NCBI GenBank assembly: GCA_038093975.1
Contig: JBBPTG010000101.1
Span: 28,528-92,527 of the forward strand
Reading direction: 5' to 3'
From: Chalciporus piperatus
Lineage: Eukaryota > Basidiomycota > Agaricomycetes > Boletales > Boletaceae
DNA length: 64,000 nt
Positions 1 through 11,779 of the stretch are shown one piece after another. The position numbers and the translations under genes are program-made. Each line of letters begins with the position of its first letter. Positions within the stretch are counted from its first letter, which is position 1. The notes beneath the pieces were generated by a model. The model worked only from the letters and a program-made list of their open reading frames with translations, was not told the DNA's origin and ran no database searches.

Positions 1-190
1 TACGCAGCCGCTGTGGGTGAGAAAATCCGCGTCGAGTAGATCAACTTCAAGCCGTCGAGGATGAGGCGAGATCATCATACCCGAAAAGGGTGGCTCGGTC
101 ACAACCCCCGCCACTGAGTCCAATCTCTTCAAGTTCCAGCTTCCATCTCTTTCCATACAGCCTTGATTTCGGATCCCCTCATAGCTAACG
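1..190 (+). other. Left edge: possible 3' tail of an upstream gene, then NTF2 leader
   Basis: From base 1 a short plus-strand frame reads YAAAVGEKIRVE and stops at 37-39. It could be the last codons of a gene lying left of the window, but it is too short to identify. The remainder, roughly 40-190, has no coding signal that I can support and probably holds the promoter and leader of NTF2. Confidence 0.2.
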
Positions 191-765
191 ATGTCAGCAG
201 ACCCAGCAACTGTCGCTAAGGCCTTCACCGACTTCTACTACAATACATTCGATAATAACCGGGATCAACTCTACCAGCTCTACGTACGTCCCCGTCGAAC
301 CCACGATCTGCCATGATCTAACTCCCCTTCAGCGCACCAACTCCATGTTCTCGTTCCAGGACCAGGACTTTCTTGGAGTAGATAAAATCAAGGATAAACT
401 CACCGTAATCATCCGCGTTTCTGACCTTTTGCGCGCACTGACCATCCCCCTAGAATTTGCCCTTTCAGAAGGTTCGCCATCAAATAACAAGTCGTATCGC
501 CCAGCCATCCATAATTCAGGAAGTCATCATCGTCAGCGTGGCTGGATACTTGTCGGTATGTGAATGCGCCGCATCATGGTTCCTCCACGTTTATATCAAA
601 TTAGGTCGACGATGACACGAATCCTTTGGGCTTTAGTCAGGTTTTCCAGCTGGTTCCCGAAGATGGTAGCTACTATGTGTACGTGACTTCTTCTATCGAT
701 GTATCGCCCCACGAACGACGCTTCTTCACAGGCACAATGACATCTTTTCGCTCAACGTTGGTTGA
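191..765 (+). CDS. NTF2: Nuclear transport factor 2 (NTF2)
   Basis: Small import factor that binds RanGDP and FxFG nucleoporins and returns Ran to the nucleus. Four introns-separated pieces splice cleanly: exons 191-283, 333-404, 454-555, 605-678 and 732-765, all with GT-AG ends, giving 124 residues, the usual family length. The N-terminus has the family pattern FYYNTFDNNRDQLYQLY, followed by MFSFQ.QDFLG, a central LPFQKVRHQI, an IIVSVAGYL strand and the C-terminal FSQVFQLVPEDGSYYV..NDIFSLNVG. The pieces cover the single NTF2 domain from end to end. The ATG at 191 gives the canonical N-terminus. No break is visible. Confidence 0.96.
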
Positions 766-1369
766 GATCGCGGTAGTACTCGCCTTAATCACGTTAGAAT
801 AGAGAAGACAGAGACAACCATGAGTGATGGAGAGAGAATTGCGCGTGTATATCTTAGTCCCAATACAGCGATTGACTTCAACGACCGAGAACGCGATTGA
901 GAGTCGAAGATAGCTACTTTATTGATGTGACTACACCGCGGAGCGACGTCGCGTTCAAATTCAAAGTGATTGCGTTGGAAATCTGGCGACTACGTCGAAT
1001 GGGTCCGTTTTCCCAATGTCGTAGTGGAGGAGCAACATCATCCGACTCTTCGGTCTATCTTTGGTAGACTTCCCCTAGTCGAGTTGTTGATCTTCTTGTC
1101 AGTGATAGATGCTCTGATCAAAGACAGGCATCACATCCGAATCACATCAACCCCTGATCAAGAAATTATGGCAACAAGCTTGAATGCATGACATACGGAG
1201 TATAAAAAAATGGAGACAATATTGTACATGTGTAAGGGTATAGACACGAAGAAGGGCGAATTCAGGATTAAACCAAGTTCTGTAACATGGTGATGATAGA
1301 CTATGCAGGATCCGACAAAATCCAAGATTGTTCGCAAGGTGCCCATCAGAATGAAGCACAGTAAATCAA
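766..1369. other. Intergenic stretch, no gene supported
   Basis: About 600 bases between the convergent 3' ends of NTF2 and the F-box gene. Only short frames without family motifs occur, several starting at non-ATG codons. I see no RNA gene or repeat in it. Confidence 0.4.
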
Positions 1370-2629
1370 TCACCAGGACCACGACGTCCTCACACGACCA
1401 GTCGAGATCCTGAAATACCCCAAAGCGGACCAGTTTGAAGGATCGATCATATCCCTCACCTCCTGCGTCAATTCGGACCACCCGAGAATCAAACTCAGAT
1501 TAAGTCTGTGGAGCCCTGCATCGGCTAACGTCTGAACTGAACGGAGGAAAATTTCGAGGTCAGCTTGATCCTGGCAATGCAAGGGGTATTGTATTTCGAG
1601 TGTTCGGAAGACGCCTCGGTATTTGTTTGCGAGGAGAGTGAAGAGCTGGATATATGAGCTTATAGGCTCCCCACCACGCTCGCTTTGGAGAGCCATGACC
1701 ATCTCCTGTAGTGCGGGGCTCGAGAGTACTTGAATAAAGTCAAAGGCACGCGAAGGTGAACCGTCGACCGTCAATTTCCTGAGCGAAGGGAATACGGGTA
1801 ATACGGGCCGGATACGCTGATCGGGCCAGCGTATGAAACGGAGATCAAGCTCGCGTATGATGGATGCGGATAGGGCATGGCTGTACTTGTGCAGGACGTT
1901 TGGGACGATGGGGCTGGGTTTGATCCGGACTTCTTGTAGATGTTGGAATGGAAGTGGGGTCAGGGCGTGGATAGGTTCCCTTGGACTACCTTCGAAATGA
2001 ATTCTCTCGATGGAGGGAGCATCCTGGAATAATCTTTCCATGATGGAACTCCAGATCGCACCTTCGTCCTCTCTACCGACGACATTCGCCCAGCTGAGCG
2101 TGAGACAGCGGAGGGAAGAGGGAAACATCCGAAGATGGGTGTTACGAATACTTTTTGCATGAAAAGCCAAGGTGATAAGATTTGGGAAGAGCTCAGCGCT
2201 CGGACGAATGTTGGTGAGTTGCTGGTAGATGGAGGAATATACACGATGAGGGCGCATGGTGACAGTCCTGGCATATAGCCGTCTGGCTCGTCGAGCATAT
2301 TTGTCGAAAGCGGCCCATTTTTCCAAAGGCAGGTTGGAGACGACGAGGGGATCATATTCAAAGAAAGAGTCCTCCTTTGAATCAATTTGGCATTAAACCG
2401 AAGGCCAACAGGATCGGTGGGGCGTACTTACATTGAGGACTAACTCGTTTGGCAATAGTGGGAGGAAGGGTTCCAACGAGTCATTGAGGGCCCATAGACG
2501 GTCGAGGGTTGGTTCAGCAAGATCTTTGCATGTGAAGGCGATGGAGCAGAGACTAGGTTTGTCATGGACGACATGGTCGAGGATCATGTCCAAGACCTCG
2601 GAGATGCAAAGTACGCGGTTTGAATCCAT
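1370..2629 (-). CDS. F-box protein with LRR-like C-terminal region
   Basis: Predicted substrate adaptor of an SCF ubiquitin ligase. Exon 1 (2629 down to 2432) starts with ATG and carries an F-box-like segment, VLDMILDHVV..KPSLCSIAFTCKDLAEPTLDRLW, the hydrophobic plus Leu/Trp pattern typical of Agaricomycete F-box families. A GTAAGT donor and an AG acceptor remove 2431-2375, and exon 2 (from 2374) continues in frame as EDSFFEYDPLVVSNLPLEKW and then about 330 residues with repeated LPNLITL/LRCLTL/LRKLTV leucine patterns that look like irregular LRRs. Total about 400 residues, intact. It is divergent from VPS1. F-box families expand greatly in mushrooms, so the substrate cannot be inferred. It does not resemble the duplicated F-box pair further right. 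Confidence 0.75.
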
Positions 2630-3031
2630 ACTGTTCCTCGAGAAAAGGGTGAATGGGGGCGTTGGTGTGGGCCCGTGAGCACCTCATTTAAAGGGTGTTG
2701 GCGAGATTACATTGAGCTGAACCGAAAGTACTAGGCTCTTTTCCTTGACGTAAAGAGTAACGCGATGCACCCAGAGGGGTGCTGCGGTCAGGAAGAAGAC
2801 GGACCAGACTGGATTAGCAACATTTGTGATATTCTAGGATTCATTCCAAGAATGCGCAGTAGTTCTTTGATGAGTGGATACTACTGAGTGCTGTTGGTCA
2901 ATGAGTGAACACGGAGTCAACTCGTTGCATGTGGCTGTGTCTACGCAGCTTTACTGCGTGCAGCATCAAGCCTTTGCTTTGCCTCTGTTCTCCTTGTCTT
3001 TCTACCTTTCCATATCGCAACCTCGCACACA
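2630..3031. promoter_or_regulatory. Divergent intergenic region of the F-box gene and VPS1
   Basis: 400 bases between two divergently transcribed starts. It must hold both promoters. No clear TATA box placed at a usual distance from either ATG; a pyrimidine-rich stretch (2970-3030) sits directly upstream of the VPS1 ATG, a common feature of fungal core promoters. Confidence 0.35.
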
Positions 3032-5744
3032 ATGTCCACGGGTTTCGGTCAAGAAATCGTCGCTATCGTCAACAAGCTTCAAGATGTCTTCAGCACAGTC
3101 GGATCCTCGGGATCACAAATAGACCTTCCTCAAATCTGTGTCCTTGGAAGTCAAAGTAGCGGGAAGAGTAGTGTGCTCGAGGTATACTGCGTCGCCTCTC
3201 GAGATGCACTCATCTCATTGATTTTTATCCTCTCAAGAACATCGTCGGACGAGATTTCTTGCCTCGTGGCACTGGTATCGTGACACGGCGACCACTTATC
3301 CTCCAACTCGTCCACAGACCTGCCACTCCTGCTCAACCTAACGGTCTATCATGTACGTCACAAACCTGATCCAAAACAGTTCTGGAACCTAAATAATCAC
3401 TTCCATAGCACAACAAGCGGGTTCTGACCAACAAGCCAACGAAGCAGAATGGGGAGAGTTCTTGCACCTTCCCGGCGAGAAATTCTACGACTTCAACAAA
3501 ATCCGTGCAGAGATCGTCCGTGACACAGAGGCAAAGACTGGGCGCAATGCTGGCATTTCGCCACAGCCCATCAACTTGCGCATATTCTCGCCGAACGTGC
3601 TGACGCTCACCCTCGTCGACTTGCCCGGTCTGACAAAGGTTCCTGTCGGAGACCAGCCCAAGGACATTGAAAAGCAGATCAAGGATATGCTTTTGAAGTT
3701 CATCTCTCGGCCTGCCTGTATCATCCTTGCTGTCACTGCGGCCAACACTGACTTGGCAAACTCTGACGGTCTGAAGTTGGCTCGTGATGTTGATCCCGAG
3801 GGCCTACGGACGATAGGTGTTTTGACAAAGGTTGATCTGATGTACGCCATTCTGTTCCCCGTTCTACCTCGATCTTACCGTGACCTGCAGGGACCAAGGG
3901 ACAGACGTCGTCGATATTCTTGCTGGTCGCGTTATTCCACTTAGACTCGGCTATGTCCCAGTCGTGAACCGAGGGCAACGAGACATTGACACTTCCAAGT
4001 CCATCAATTCTGCTTTAGAAGCAGAGCGCAACTTCTTCGAGCTTCATCATTCATACAAGGGCAAAGCTCAATATTGCGGAACTCCTTTCCTTGCCCGCAA
4101 GCTCAACATGGTTCGTCCCCACCCTATGTGTTGCGCATTGCTCGATCATAGTTGACATCTTGCTCAGATTCTCATGCAACATATTCGGAACACCCTCCCG
4201 GACATCAAAGCACGGATCACACAGCAACTTCAGAAGTATAATGCCGAGCTTGTAAGCCTCGGTGGACCCATGGGCGCTGATTCGGGAGGGAACGTCGTTC
4301 TTTCTGTTATCACTGAATTCACAAACGAGTTCCGCACTGTGATTGATGGTAACACTCATGACCTGTCTCTGAATGAACTTAGTGGAGGCGCGCGTATCAG
4401 TTTCGTGTTCCACGAACTGTTCAGTAGCGGAGTAAAGAGCATCGATCCCTTCGACCAAGTGAAGGACGGTGATATCAGAACACTGTTGTACAATTCTTCC
4501 GTGAGTGGTTCTCATCGATATTTGGTTACATGACATTCTCATCAACATGTAGGGTTCCACACCCGCGCTGTTCGTTGGCGCTCAAGCCTTCGAAGTCATC
4601 GTTAAGCAGCAGATCAAGCGTCTCGAGGAGCCTGGCCTGAAATGCTGTCAATTGGTGTACGACGAACTTATCCGAATTCTTGGGCAACTACTTCAGAAGA
4701 TCGTACGTCCATGTTCTCGAATGGCAAAAAGGCTTACCATACATGTATCCGTGTACAGCAAGCATTCAGACGCTTCCCTGCTCTCCGAGAGCGCTTCAAC
4801 GCAGTTGTTGTCAACTTCTTCAAGAATTCCATGAATCCTACGACGAAACTTGTAACTGATATGGTCTCGTACGTATAATCCCCTTGCCTCCGATGTTCAG
4901 CCGGGCTAACATTTAGGGGCCCCGAGTATGCAAGCATGCTACGTCAACACAACACATCCCGACTTCCTTGGCGGCCACAAGGCGGGTCCATTTAACGCTA
5001 CTTTCCGCCCGTCGCAGTGCTGACTCTTCAACCATCTTGATCAGGCCATGGGCATAGTCCAGGAACGTCTTAACGCCAACAAGCCGCCGCCGCCTGCGGC
5101 TGACCCGAAGGGCAAAGTTCCTCCTGCCCAATTGAACGGCGGCCGTGACCTCGATGTCGACCCCAAGAAGGAAGAGCCAAGCTTCTTTGGTTCCTTTTTC
5201 TCATCCGCGAAGAAGGGACAGCCGAAGAAGACAGGCCCAGTAATGGAATCGGTAAGTACATGGGAAATTACAGAGGGATTGCTTTGGCTAACGTGCTATT
5301 CTCGTAGCCACCTGCGATCATCAGGCCCCAGTCAGCGCTTAGCGAACGAGAGACCATGGAGACTGAGGTTATCAGTAAGTCGCCCAAACTTGTCTACGCC
5401 TAAACCGGGCTCACGCGACATCTCCCCCACAGAGATCCTCATTCACTCCTATTTCAACATCGTTAAGCGGGAGATGATTGATATGGTTCCGAAATCGATC
5501 ATGCTCACGCTCGTGAACCACACCAAGGAGAATCTGCAGCGCGAGTTGTTGCAAGAGCTGTACAAGCCTGATGTATTGGACGAATTAATGAAGGAAAGCG
5601 AGTTTGTGGTTAACCGGAGGAAGGAGGTCGTTAGTATGGTGGCCGCGCTGAACAAGGCGGAGGAGTAAGTCTTTTCATGTCTCTGCTTCGAGATTGGTGG
5701 GACTGATGAGATTTACTTTTCGCAGGATTGTCGCTGGTGTTTAG
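3032..5744 (+). CDS. VPS1: Dynamin-related GTPase Vps1
   Basis: Large GTPase that self-assembles for membrane scission in vacuolar/endosomal sorting and peroxisome division. The first exon has the family start INKLQD-like motif (VNKLQDVF) and the P-loop GSQSSGKSS, followed after an intron by [17 protein letters not shown]. The second large exon contains [16 protein letters not shown], the switch [14 protein letters not shown], the G4 motif TKVDLM and [11 protein letters not shown]. Later exons give the stalk ([32 protein letters not shown]) and the C-terminal GTPase effector domain ([30 protein letters not shown]). The last exon is tiny, G plus ATTGTCGCTGGTGTTTAG, giving the ending IVAGV. About nine introns. 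The Vps1-type variable insert before the effector domain is lysine and proline rich. Vps1 rather than Dnm1 is favoured by the ETMETEVI and [10 protein letters not shown] motifs. Confidence 0.95.
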
Positions 5745-6261
5745 ATGTGCATGGGTTTGTTGTGGTTTACTTGACTGACTTCGTATTATAATACCCTCCT
5801 ACCTACGTGTGTCCTACCTGGTGTGTGGCTAGAGTTTTTCGCAACCATTCATTTATCTCTTCAGGCTGCCATGAACTGTGAACGGATGACCATGACCGAG
5901 TTCCCAAGGACAGGACTATCTGCACCACTGGCTCATCATGCATCATGCCTGAGGTGTTTCAGCTTTTCATCCAAGCGCTCAAGCACATAATGCATCCATG
6001 AGGCCTATAAAAGATGGCCGATTCTTTGACGGTCCAGTGGTGTGAATCGCTGAGATATCATAAGAGTCTATCCGCGGATGCCTCTCGTCGCTCGCTCTCA
6101 GGACCATCTTCACTCTCCTTCAACCTCAAAATCCTTCGAATTCGCTGAGAAGTGTGCCCTCACCTGTTTTCACCTACGGTGCACATCCTTGCAATGTTCA
6201 CAAACCATCATTCCTTACATCAACTCTCGTACCGGAAGACCTGCTTGGCTTTTTGGCCTTT
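5745..6261. other. Intergenic stretch between VPS1 and the F-box duplication
   Basis: No gene is supported here. A TATA-like CCTATAAAAGATGG occurs at about 6002, but no coding sequence that could use it is evident. The far right side borders a relic of the neighbouring LCP5 gene. Confidence 0.35.
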
Positions 6262-6335
6262 TGCACGGTCCGAGGTAAGTGCGGGAGTTTCACCAAGATC
6301 GGGGCAGACTCGACGGACGGAAGGGAGGGTATCAT
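6262..6335 (-). pseudogene. Relic fragment of the LCP5 gene
   Basis: On the minus strand this short stretch matches the coding sequence of LCP5 at about 9395-9468. The best part is about 51 bases with one indel and roughly ten substitutions; its translation keeps GETPALTSDR against GGTPALTSDR in LCP5. No start, splice sites or remaining domain exist, so it is a non-functional leftover. It lies just beyond the 3' end of F-box copy 1, in the same orientation as that copy, which suggests it was moved together with it. The identity was judged by eye. Confidence 0.65.
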
Positions 6336-6412
6336 GATGCAGGATCTGGTGTTTCTTTCCTCTTTCGGTCAGAGTAGATCGAGTAGAATGGCGATGAAGA
6401 ATGATATTACTG

Positions 6413-8180
6413 GCTAACTTTGAGCCTAGATACACAAAGAGTATAGCAGAACGACTGTCTGCTGCTCATTGAGAGTCTGGTTTTGGGAGACCACACAGAC
6501 AGCGAACTACTGGAAATCTAACACCACGAGATCAGTAGAGTCATCCTTCCGCTCATCCCCACCATAACAAATCCTTCCTCTTACACCGTCAAACGCACAA
6601 GAAGTTACACTTCCAACGTCCAAAGTCTCGAAAACATCACTGACCATAGCCGTACATTCCTCTCCGCTCGCCTCAATCGAGAATTTATAGTTACCGCAAA
6701 GTCCCCTCGCATAGCCATCACTTGAAGCTTGCACCTCGAAGTCAGCATGATAGTCTTGGTTGCAAAGTGTGAAAAGGTGTTTTTGAGTGACGGCGAGGGA
6801 GAGGACTTCTGTGGAATTCGAGGCTCTGGCTGGCAAGGTGAAGTCGAGGCAGTAGAAAAATTCATGACCGGGGTAGTTTGCGAAGAACCTCAAGATAGTT
6901 TCCCCAGTCAGGGAGTTGACAACGGGATCGCGAAGGGGATGCGACAGAAAGGGGATGTGGACGTCAACGAGCACCTCGTGGATGAGGCGAAGTTCCAAGT
7001 CACCATCAACCGGATGTGGTTGATTCGGAAATATATATATCTGGACCACTTCAGACACCAAGGATCTCCACACGGTAGCAATATATGATCCCGTTGGCCA
7101 GACTCCGGTCAGTTCGAAACCGGCTCCAAATGGGTCTCTGTCCACAGGCTGAGTAGCCTTTAGCGTCATTGAGATTCATGAGTAATTGCTACTCACATCT
7201 ACTAGATGGTCATTAAATAGTGGAAATTTGTATATGGTATACGTCCAGGGATCAACAAACATGTTTCGAACCCCGGAATCGAGATCACGTTCAAAATATA
7301 AAGGTGACGTGGTGGTGGCGAACCCGGTGAATCGTGTACCTTCCGGGAGGTCCATCTCGTGAATCGAGGGTCCGAATGAGCTGGTTTCGTCCTGTAACGA
7401 AAACACTACAAGTTTGCTAGAGAAGAGAATGGTGAAAACTAGCAACAGAACAAAATCATGGATGCACGTACATCCATCGCTCCTCAGGCAGTAATTCGCT
7501 GATACAGGATACAGCAAGATAAACTCGCAGTGCATCAGGGAATCCCATGGAGAAGACTTTGAAGGACTGTATTCGTTGACCGGTCTCCCAAATCACCCGA
7601 CGGGAACCCATTTCGAGATCTTCGGCGAAAACTTGCTTGCCTCCCGACCAAATGAACAACCTTCCGAAGAGAATGTTGGGTGTGTTGATTGGCCTGTAAT
7701 GTGGACCTTGTGTGATTGAAACAACTTTGAGGGGCTGTGAGGCCCATGTATGGGATAAGCGCTCTGAGGGAACCAAAATGCGCTCAAGGGACCGAGTGGA
7801 CTGCCACGAGAAAGGTCCAGGTGGACGGGGCAACTGAGCGGTGGTGTACAACGCCTTCCACAACTGGGTATCGCGAGCAACATCGTTGAATTGTTTTGAG
7901 ACCTAGAACGAGGAACATCAGAGGGGATCATTTGGAGTGGGGGAGGGTGGCAAGATCCAGGTGATGTATGGCAAATCGTGTGGAAGAGTCCAGGCCATCG
8001 GCAACTCGTACGGGTACTTACGAGACGCGATTGGATAACCTCGCAGGGGCTCATGTAACACAAGATGTAATAGACAAGTTCATCTGGGAGAGTCTGGGGT
8101 GTGGGATGTTTCGCACAAGCCACTGCCAGATCCTCCATTTCGTCGTGGCCGTCAAGTTCAGGTTGAGATTATCGAATGTC
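6413..8180 (-). repeat. Inverted duplication, arm 1 (F-box copy 1)
   Basis: This arm matches 9935-11665 in opposite orientation. The match includes the coding region, introns, the 3' flank (CTTTGTGTATCTAGGCTCAA occurs at both 3' ends, allowing for strand) and the 5' flank (GATAATCTCAACCTGA and CACGACGAA directly before each ATG). Similarity stops at roughly these limits, judged by eye. Confidence 0.8.
6507..8138 (-). CDS. F-box protein, copy 1 of an inverted pair
   Basis: Predicted SCF adaptor. The ATG at 8138 starts an F-box, TLPDELVYYILCYMSPCEVI, after which a GTAAGT intron leads to VSKQFNDVARDTQLWKAL, the usual F-box C-terminal helix. Further exons read LVVFSLQDETSSFGP.IHEMDLPE and, after a GTGAGT intron that follows PLFNDHLVD, the last exon ending DLVVLDFQ. 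Four exons, about 440 residues, no stop or frameshift seen. The C-terminal part has a repeating beta-strand look (YIATVWRS, VQIYIFPNQP, YKFSIEASGEECTAMVSDVF) but no WD or LRR repeats that I recognise. The paralog is at 9972-11621 on the other strand, with the same exon layout. Compared with it, this copy lacks a short insert around the VRGLC segment. Confidence 0.72.
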
Positions 8181-8635
8181 ACTACATAGAACGAGAGTGG
8201 AGCTCGTCGCGTGATCAGGAGGGGCATGAGGCCATATAAAAGACCCCATCAAAGACTCATCGTGACTCGCAAGATTTTGTCCCCACCCACGGAGGTGGGA
8301 TGGAGCTGAGACGAGTCACGAACTGACTGGTGCCGGTGAGTACTTGAGTAGTTCATTCTATTCACACCAGCAATCGCGTATTGCTGTCGTTGCAAGATGA
8401 AGCGCACTGGGCTCTGAAATAGTTGATGCCATGCACTACGCTCCACGTAGAGCGGCGGCCTAGAAAACCGTTAACTGATCTTTCTACATTACTTCGAGTT
8501 GCTCGTCGTTGGTCATGCTGACGAGGCTACGTTCAGATCCCGCGTGGGAGTACAAAAATACTTCCGCAAGTCAAAGTTTTGTCGTAGTAGCGTAGTTGGA
8601 TGTCATCTACTGCTTGTCCAATAAACCTCCACACG
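8139..8635. promoter_or_regulatory. Divergent promoter region, F-box copy 1 and LCP5
   Basis: About 500 bases between two divergent ATGs. The first 40 bases after 8138 are part of the duplicated F-box leader. A TATA-like CATATAAAAGACC at about 8231 faces right, but it is 400 bases from the LCP5 ATG, so its use is uncertain. No gene is supported between. Confidence 0.35.
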
Positions 8636-9862
8636 ATGATAGATTCCCAAAACATCGTCACCGTCTTGGACGAAATGAGCGCTAGCATGGCCTCGACGAG
8701 AGAACTCGTCCAATCACTGAAAGAAAAGTAGGCACGCGAACACATCGATGTCCTATGTGTCTCCTGACACTGACATATCACACCCAGGCAGTCATCCACA
8801 GACGATATGGATACCAGAGACGGCATATCACTTTTGTCGCTGAAACACCACCTCATGTTGTTTTATCTCCAATCGCTCGTACTCGTTAGTGCACGACGAG
8901 CGGCCGGAGATACTCTCGAAAACCGAACCCCACCATCCCAACCATTCAGCACTGCCCAGCGCGACGCACGCGGGACAGGTCTTGGCGATCTGATAGACTC
9001 GATGATAGAAGGCCGTGTCGCCCTCGAGAAAATAAAGGTGCTTGAAAGCAGGATGAGATATCAGATCGAAAAACTCGTTCGGATCGCTGAAGATACTTCT
9101 CAAGACGTCGTTAACGGTAGGTCGACTTGATTCGCTCGTCTCTGGACCACCACTGACGGAAACCACCATTCACAAGATCTCCTCGCATTCCGTCCCAACC
9201 CTCAAAACCTGCTCAGCAATGACCAAGGGTCAGATGCCGGATCTGACGAGGACGCGAACGAAAATGAAAAGGAAGAAAATCCCGATGGTATTTACAGAGC
9301 CCCAAAGATAGCTCCTATGCCCTACGTAGAAAGCGCCGGCGACAAACGATCCAAACGGCAACCCATCCCCAAAACGCTCTCGTCTCTCATCTACCAGGAT
9401 CCCTCACGTCCTCACGTCGAGTCTGCATCTGGTCTCGGTGGAACTCCCGCGCTTACTTCGGATCGTGGACGCGAGATCCAACGGATGGCAGAATTCGAAG
9501 AAGAAAACTTTACGCGGTTGATGATGAACAAGAAGGACACACGGAGGCGGAAACGGGACGAAGCAGACCTCGCGCTTGGTGGGACTGGGTCCAGTCACGC
9601 CAGACGTCGTGGACGTGGTTTGGAAGATGAGTTCGAGGACATTTTGCGTTCTGTTGGAAGGACGAAGACGAGTGCTATCGGTGACGGATACGAGGAACTT
9701 AGGAACAGGGGTAAGAAGTCGGATGCGTTGTCTCGTGCTAGGACGAGGGGGCGGGGTAGTGTGGATGGTGAAGAGGTTGAGGCTCCTCAAGCTAAACGGG
9801 GCCGATTTGAGAAGGAGAGACGAGCACTGAGCAGGAAGACGGCAAAGGCTAGAAGCAAATAG
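8636..9862 (+). CDS. LCP5: Sas10/Utp3/C1D-family protein, Lcp5 / neuroguidin
   Basis: U3 snoRNP-associated component of the small-subunit processome, needed for 18S rRNA maturation in the nucleolus. Exon 1 from the ATG at 8636 encodes MIDSQNIVTVLDEM..TRELVQSLKEK; after a short intron the Sas10/Utp3/C1D helices appear (SLLSLKHHLMLFYLQSL.L, EGRVALEKIKVLESRMRYQIEKLVR). The third exon has the conserved YRAPKIAPMPYVE motif of neuroguidin/Lcp5 proteins, LSSLIYQDPSRPHVES, then a basic tail with RKRDE, several Arg/Gly clusters and a Lys/Arg-rich end fit for nucleolar location. About 350 residues in three exons, intact. It lies exactly between the two arms of the inverted F-box duplication, and a piece of it recurs as a relic at 6262-6335. 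Confidence 0.9.
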
Positions 9863-9934
9863 TCCAAGCCAGCGTAGACTACTATTGAAAGAGGGTAATC
9901 CACTGTCAAATGTCATGCCAATCTCTTAGTCTAC

Positions 9935-11665
9935 CCGATAATCTCAACCTGAGCTTGACAGCCACGACGAAATGGAGGATTTGGCTTGTGCGAAACATCC
10001 CACACCCCAGACTCTCCCAGATGAACTTGTCTATCACATCTTGCGCTACACGAGCCCCTGCGAGGTTATCCGATTGCGCCTTGTGAGTCTATTTTCAACC
10101 CCACGCCGATCTTCACTCTGGGGGACTCTTCAACACGATTTGCCATACAACCTGGATCTTGCCGCTTAGCTCCTCTCTGACGTTCCTCGTTCTAGGTCTC
10201 AAAGCAATTCAATGATGTTGCTCGCGATACCCAGTTGTGGAAGGCGCTGTACGCCACCGCTCGGTTGCCCCGTCCACCTGGGCCGTTCTCGTGGCAGTCC
10301 ACTCGGTCCCTTGAGCGCATTTTGGTTCCCTCAGAGCGCTTATCCCGTACATGGGCCTCACAGCCCCTCAAAGTCGTTTCAATCACACAAGGTCCACGTT
10401 ACAGGCCAATCGACACACCCAACATTCTCTTCGGAAGGTTGTTCATTTGGTCGGGAGGCAAGCAAATTTTTGCCGAAGATCTCGAGGCTAGTTCTCGTCA
10501 AATGATTTGGGAGACCGACCAACGAATAGATTCATTCGAAATCTGCTCCATGGGATTCCCTAATGCACTGCGAGTCTATCTTGCTGTATGCTGCATCAAT
10601 GGCTTAGAGTTTGACCAACAACAAATGTAAGTGCATCCATTGTTTTGTTCCGCTGCCAGTTTTCACCATCTCTTCTCTAGCAAACTTGTAGTGTTTTCCT
10701 TGCAGGACGAAACAAGCTCCTTCGGACCGGTGATTCACGAGATGGACCTCCCGGAAGATGTACAATTAACTGAGGATGCCTCCCAGTCACTTTTATGTTT
10801 TGAAAGTGATCCTGATTCCGGGACTCAGCACATACTTGTCAATCCCTGGACGTATACCATATACAGGTTTCCACTATTTAATAGTGATCTACTAGATGTG
10901 AGTAGCAATTACTGATGAATCTCAAATGATGCTAAACACTGCTCAGCCCGCGGACAGAGACCCAGACGTCACCCTGACTGAAGTCTTGACAACGGGACCA
11001 TATATTGTTGCCGTGTGGAGATCCTGGATACTTCAAGTGGTCCAGATATATATTGTTCCGAATCAACCACGTCCGGTTGGTGGTGATTTGGAACTTCACC
11101 TCACCCACGAGGCGCTCGTCGACGACATCCCCTTGCTGACACATACCCTTCGTGATCCAGTTGTCAACTCCGTGACTGGTGACACTATCCTGAGGATCTT
11201 GGCATCCGACTCCTCATTTAACTCACAATACTACTGCGTCGACTTCACCTTGCCACCCACAGCCTCGAATTCCACAGAAATCCTCCCCCTGACCGTCAGC
11301 CGTAAAAAACAACTGTTTGAACTCCCAGGCATCGAAGATAACGTCCGGTTGCAAGCTTCCAGTGATGGCTATGTGAGGGGACTTTGCATCCTTAAATCAA
11401 CCTCCTTACTTTCTCCGCGCATGTCCAATATCTATAAATTCTCGATTCACGCCAGTGGAGAGGAATGCACAGCTATGGTCAGTGATGTTTTCAAGACTTT
11501 GCACGTTGAAAGTCTATATTCTTGTGTGTTTGACGGTGTAAGAGGAAGGATTTGTTATAGTAGGGACGAGCGGAAGGGTCACTCTACGTTTACTGACCTC
11601 GTGGTGTTTGATTTCCAGTAGCTCGCTCTTTGTGTATCTAGGCTCAAAGTTAGTAAAACAACCCC
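9935..11665 (+). repeat. Inverted duplication, arm 2 (F-box copy 2)
   Basis: Plus-strand counterpart of 6413-8180. The two arms point away from each other across a spacer of about 1.75 kb that contains LCP5. Introns are alignable as well as exons, so this was a DNA-level copy and not retroposition. Confidence 0.8.
9972..11621 (+). CDS. F-box protein, copy 2 of an inverted pair
   Basis: Same protein family and exon layout as the gene at 6507-8138. Exon 1 encodes MEDLACAKHPTPQTLPDELV and the rest of an F-box; the GTGAGT donor after CGCCTT joins to VSKQFNDVARDTQLWKAL; later exons give LVVFSLQDETSSFGPVIHEM and NPWTYTIYRFPLFNSDLLD, then PADRDPDVTLTEVL to the stop after VVFDFQ. It begins two residues shorter at the N-terminus and carries a short extra segment (LKSTSLLSPRMSN) in the last exon. 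Both copies look intact, so both may be expressed; the many amino-acid differences show that the duplication is not very recent. Substrates are unknown. Confidence 0.74.
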
Positions 11666-11779
11666 CCACCCCCAACCTACCACTCGAGGCCCGGAGAAGT
11701 AGTTCGATCAAATGAGGAAACACCCCTGTCATGCCAACTCGTGGCGTTGATTATAGCCTCGTTGTTACCGCTCACTGGC

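Noticed and set aside
970..1191. 73-codon plus-strand frame after NTF2
   Set aside because: It starts at TTG, has no family motif and no splice partner, so chance is more likely.
11741..11779. In-frame upstream extension of UNG1
   Set aside because: It begins at GTG. The first in-frame ATG is at 11780.
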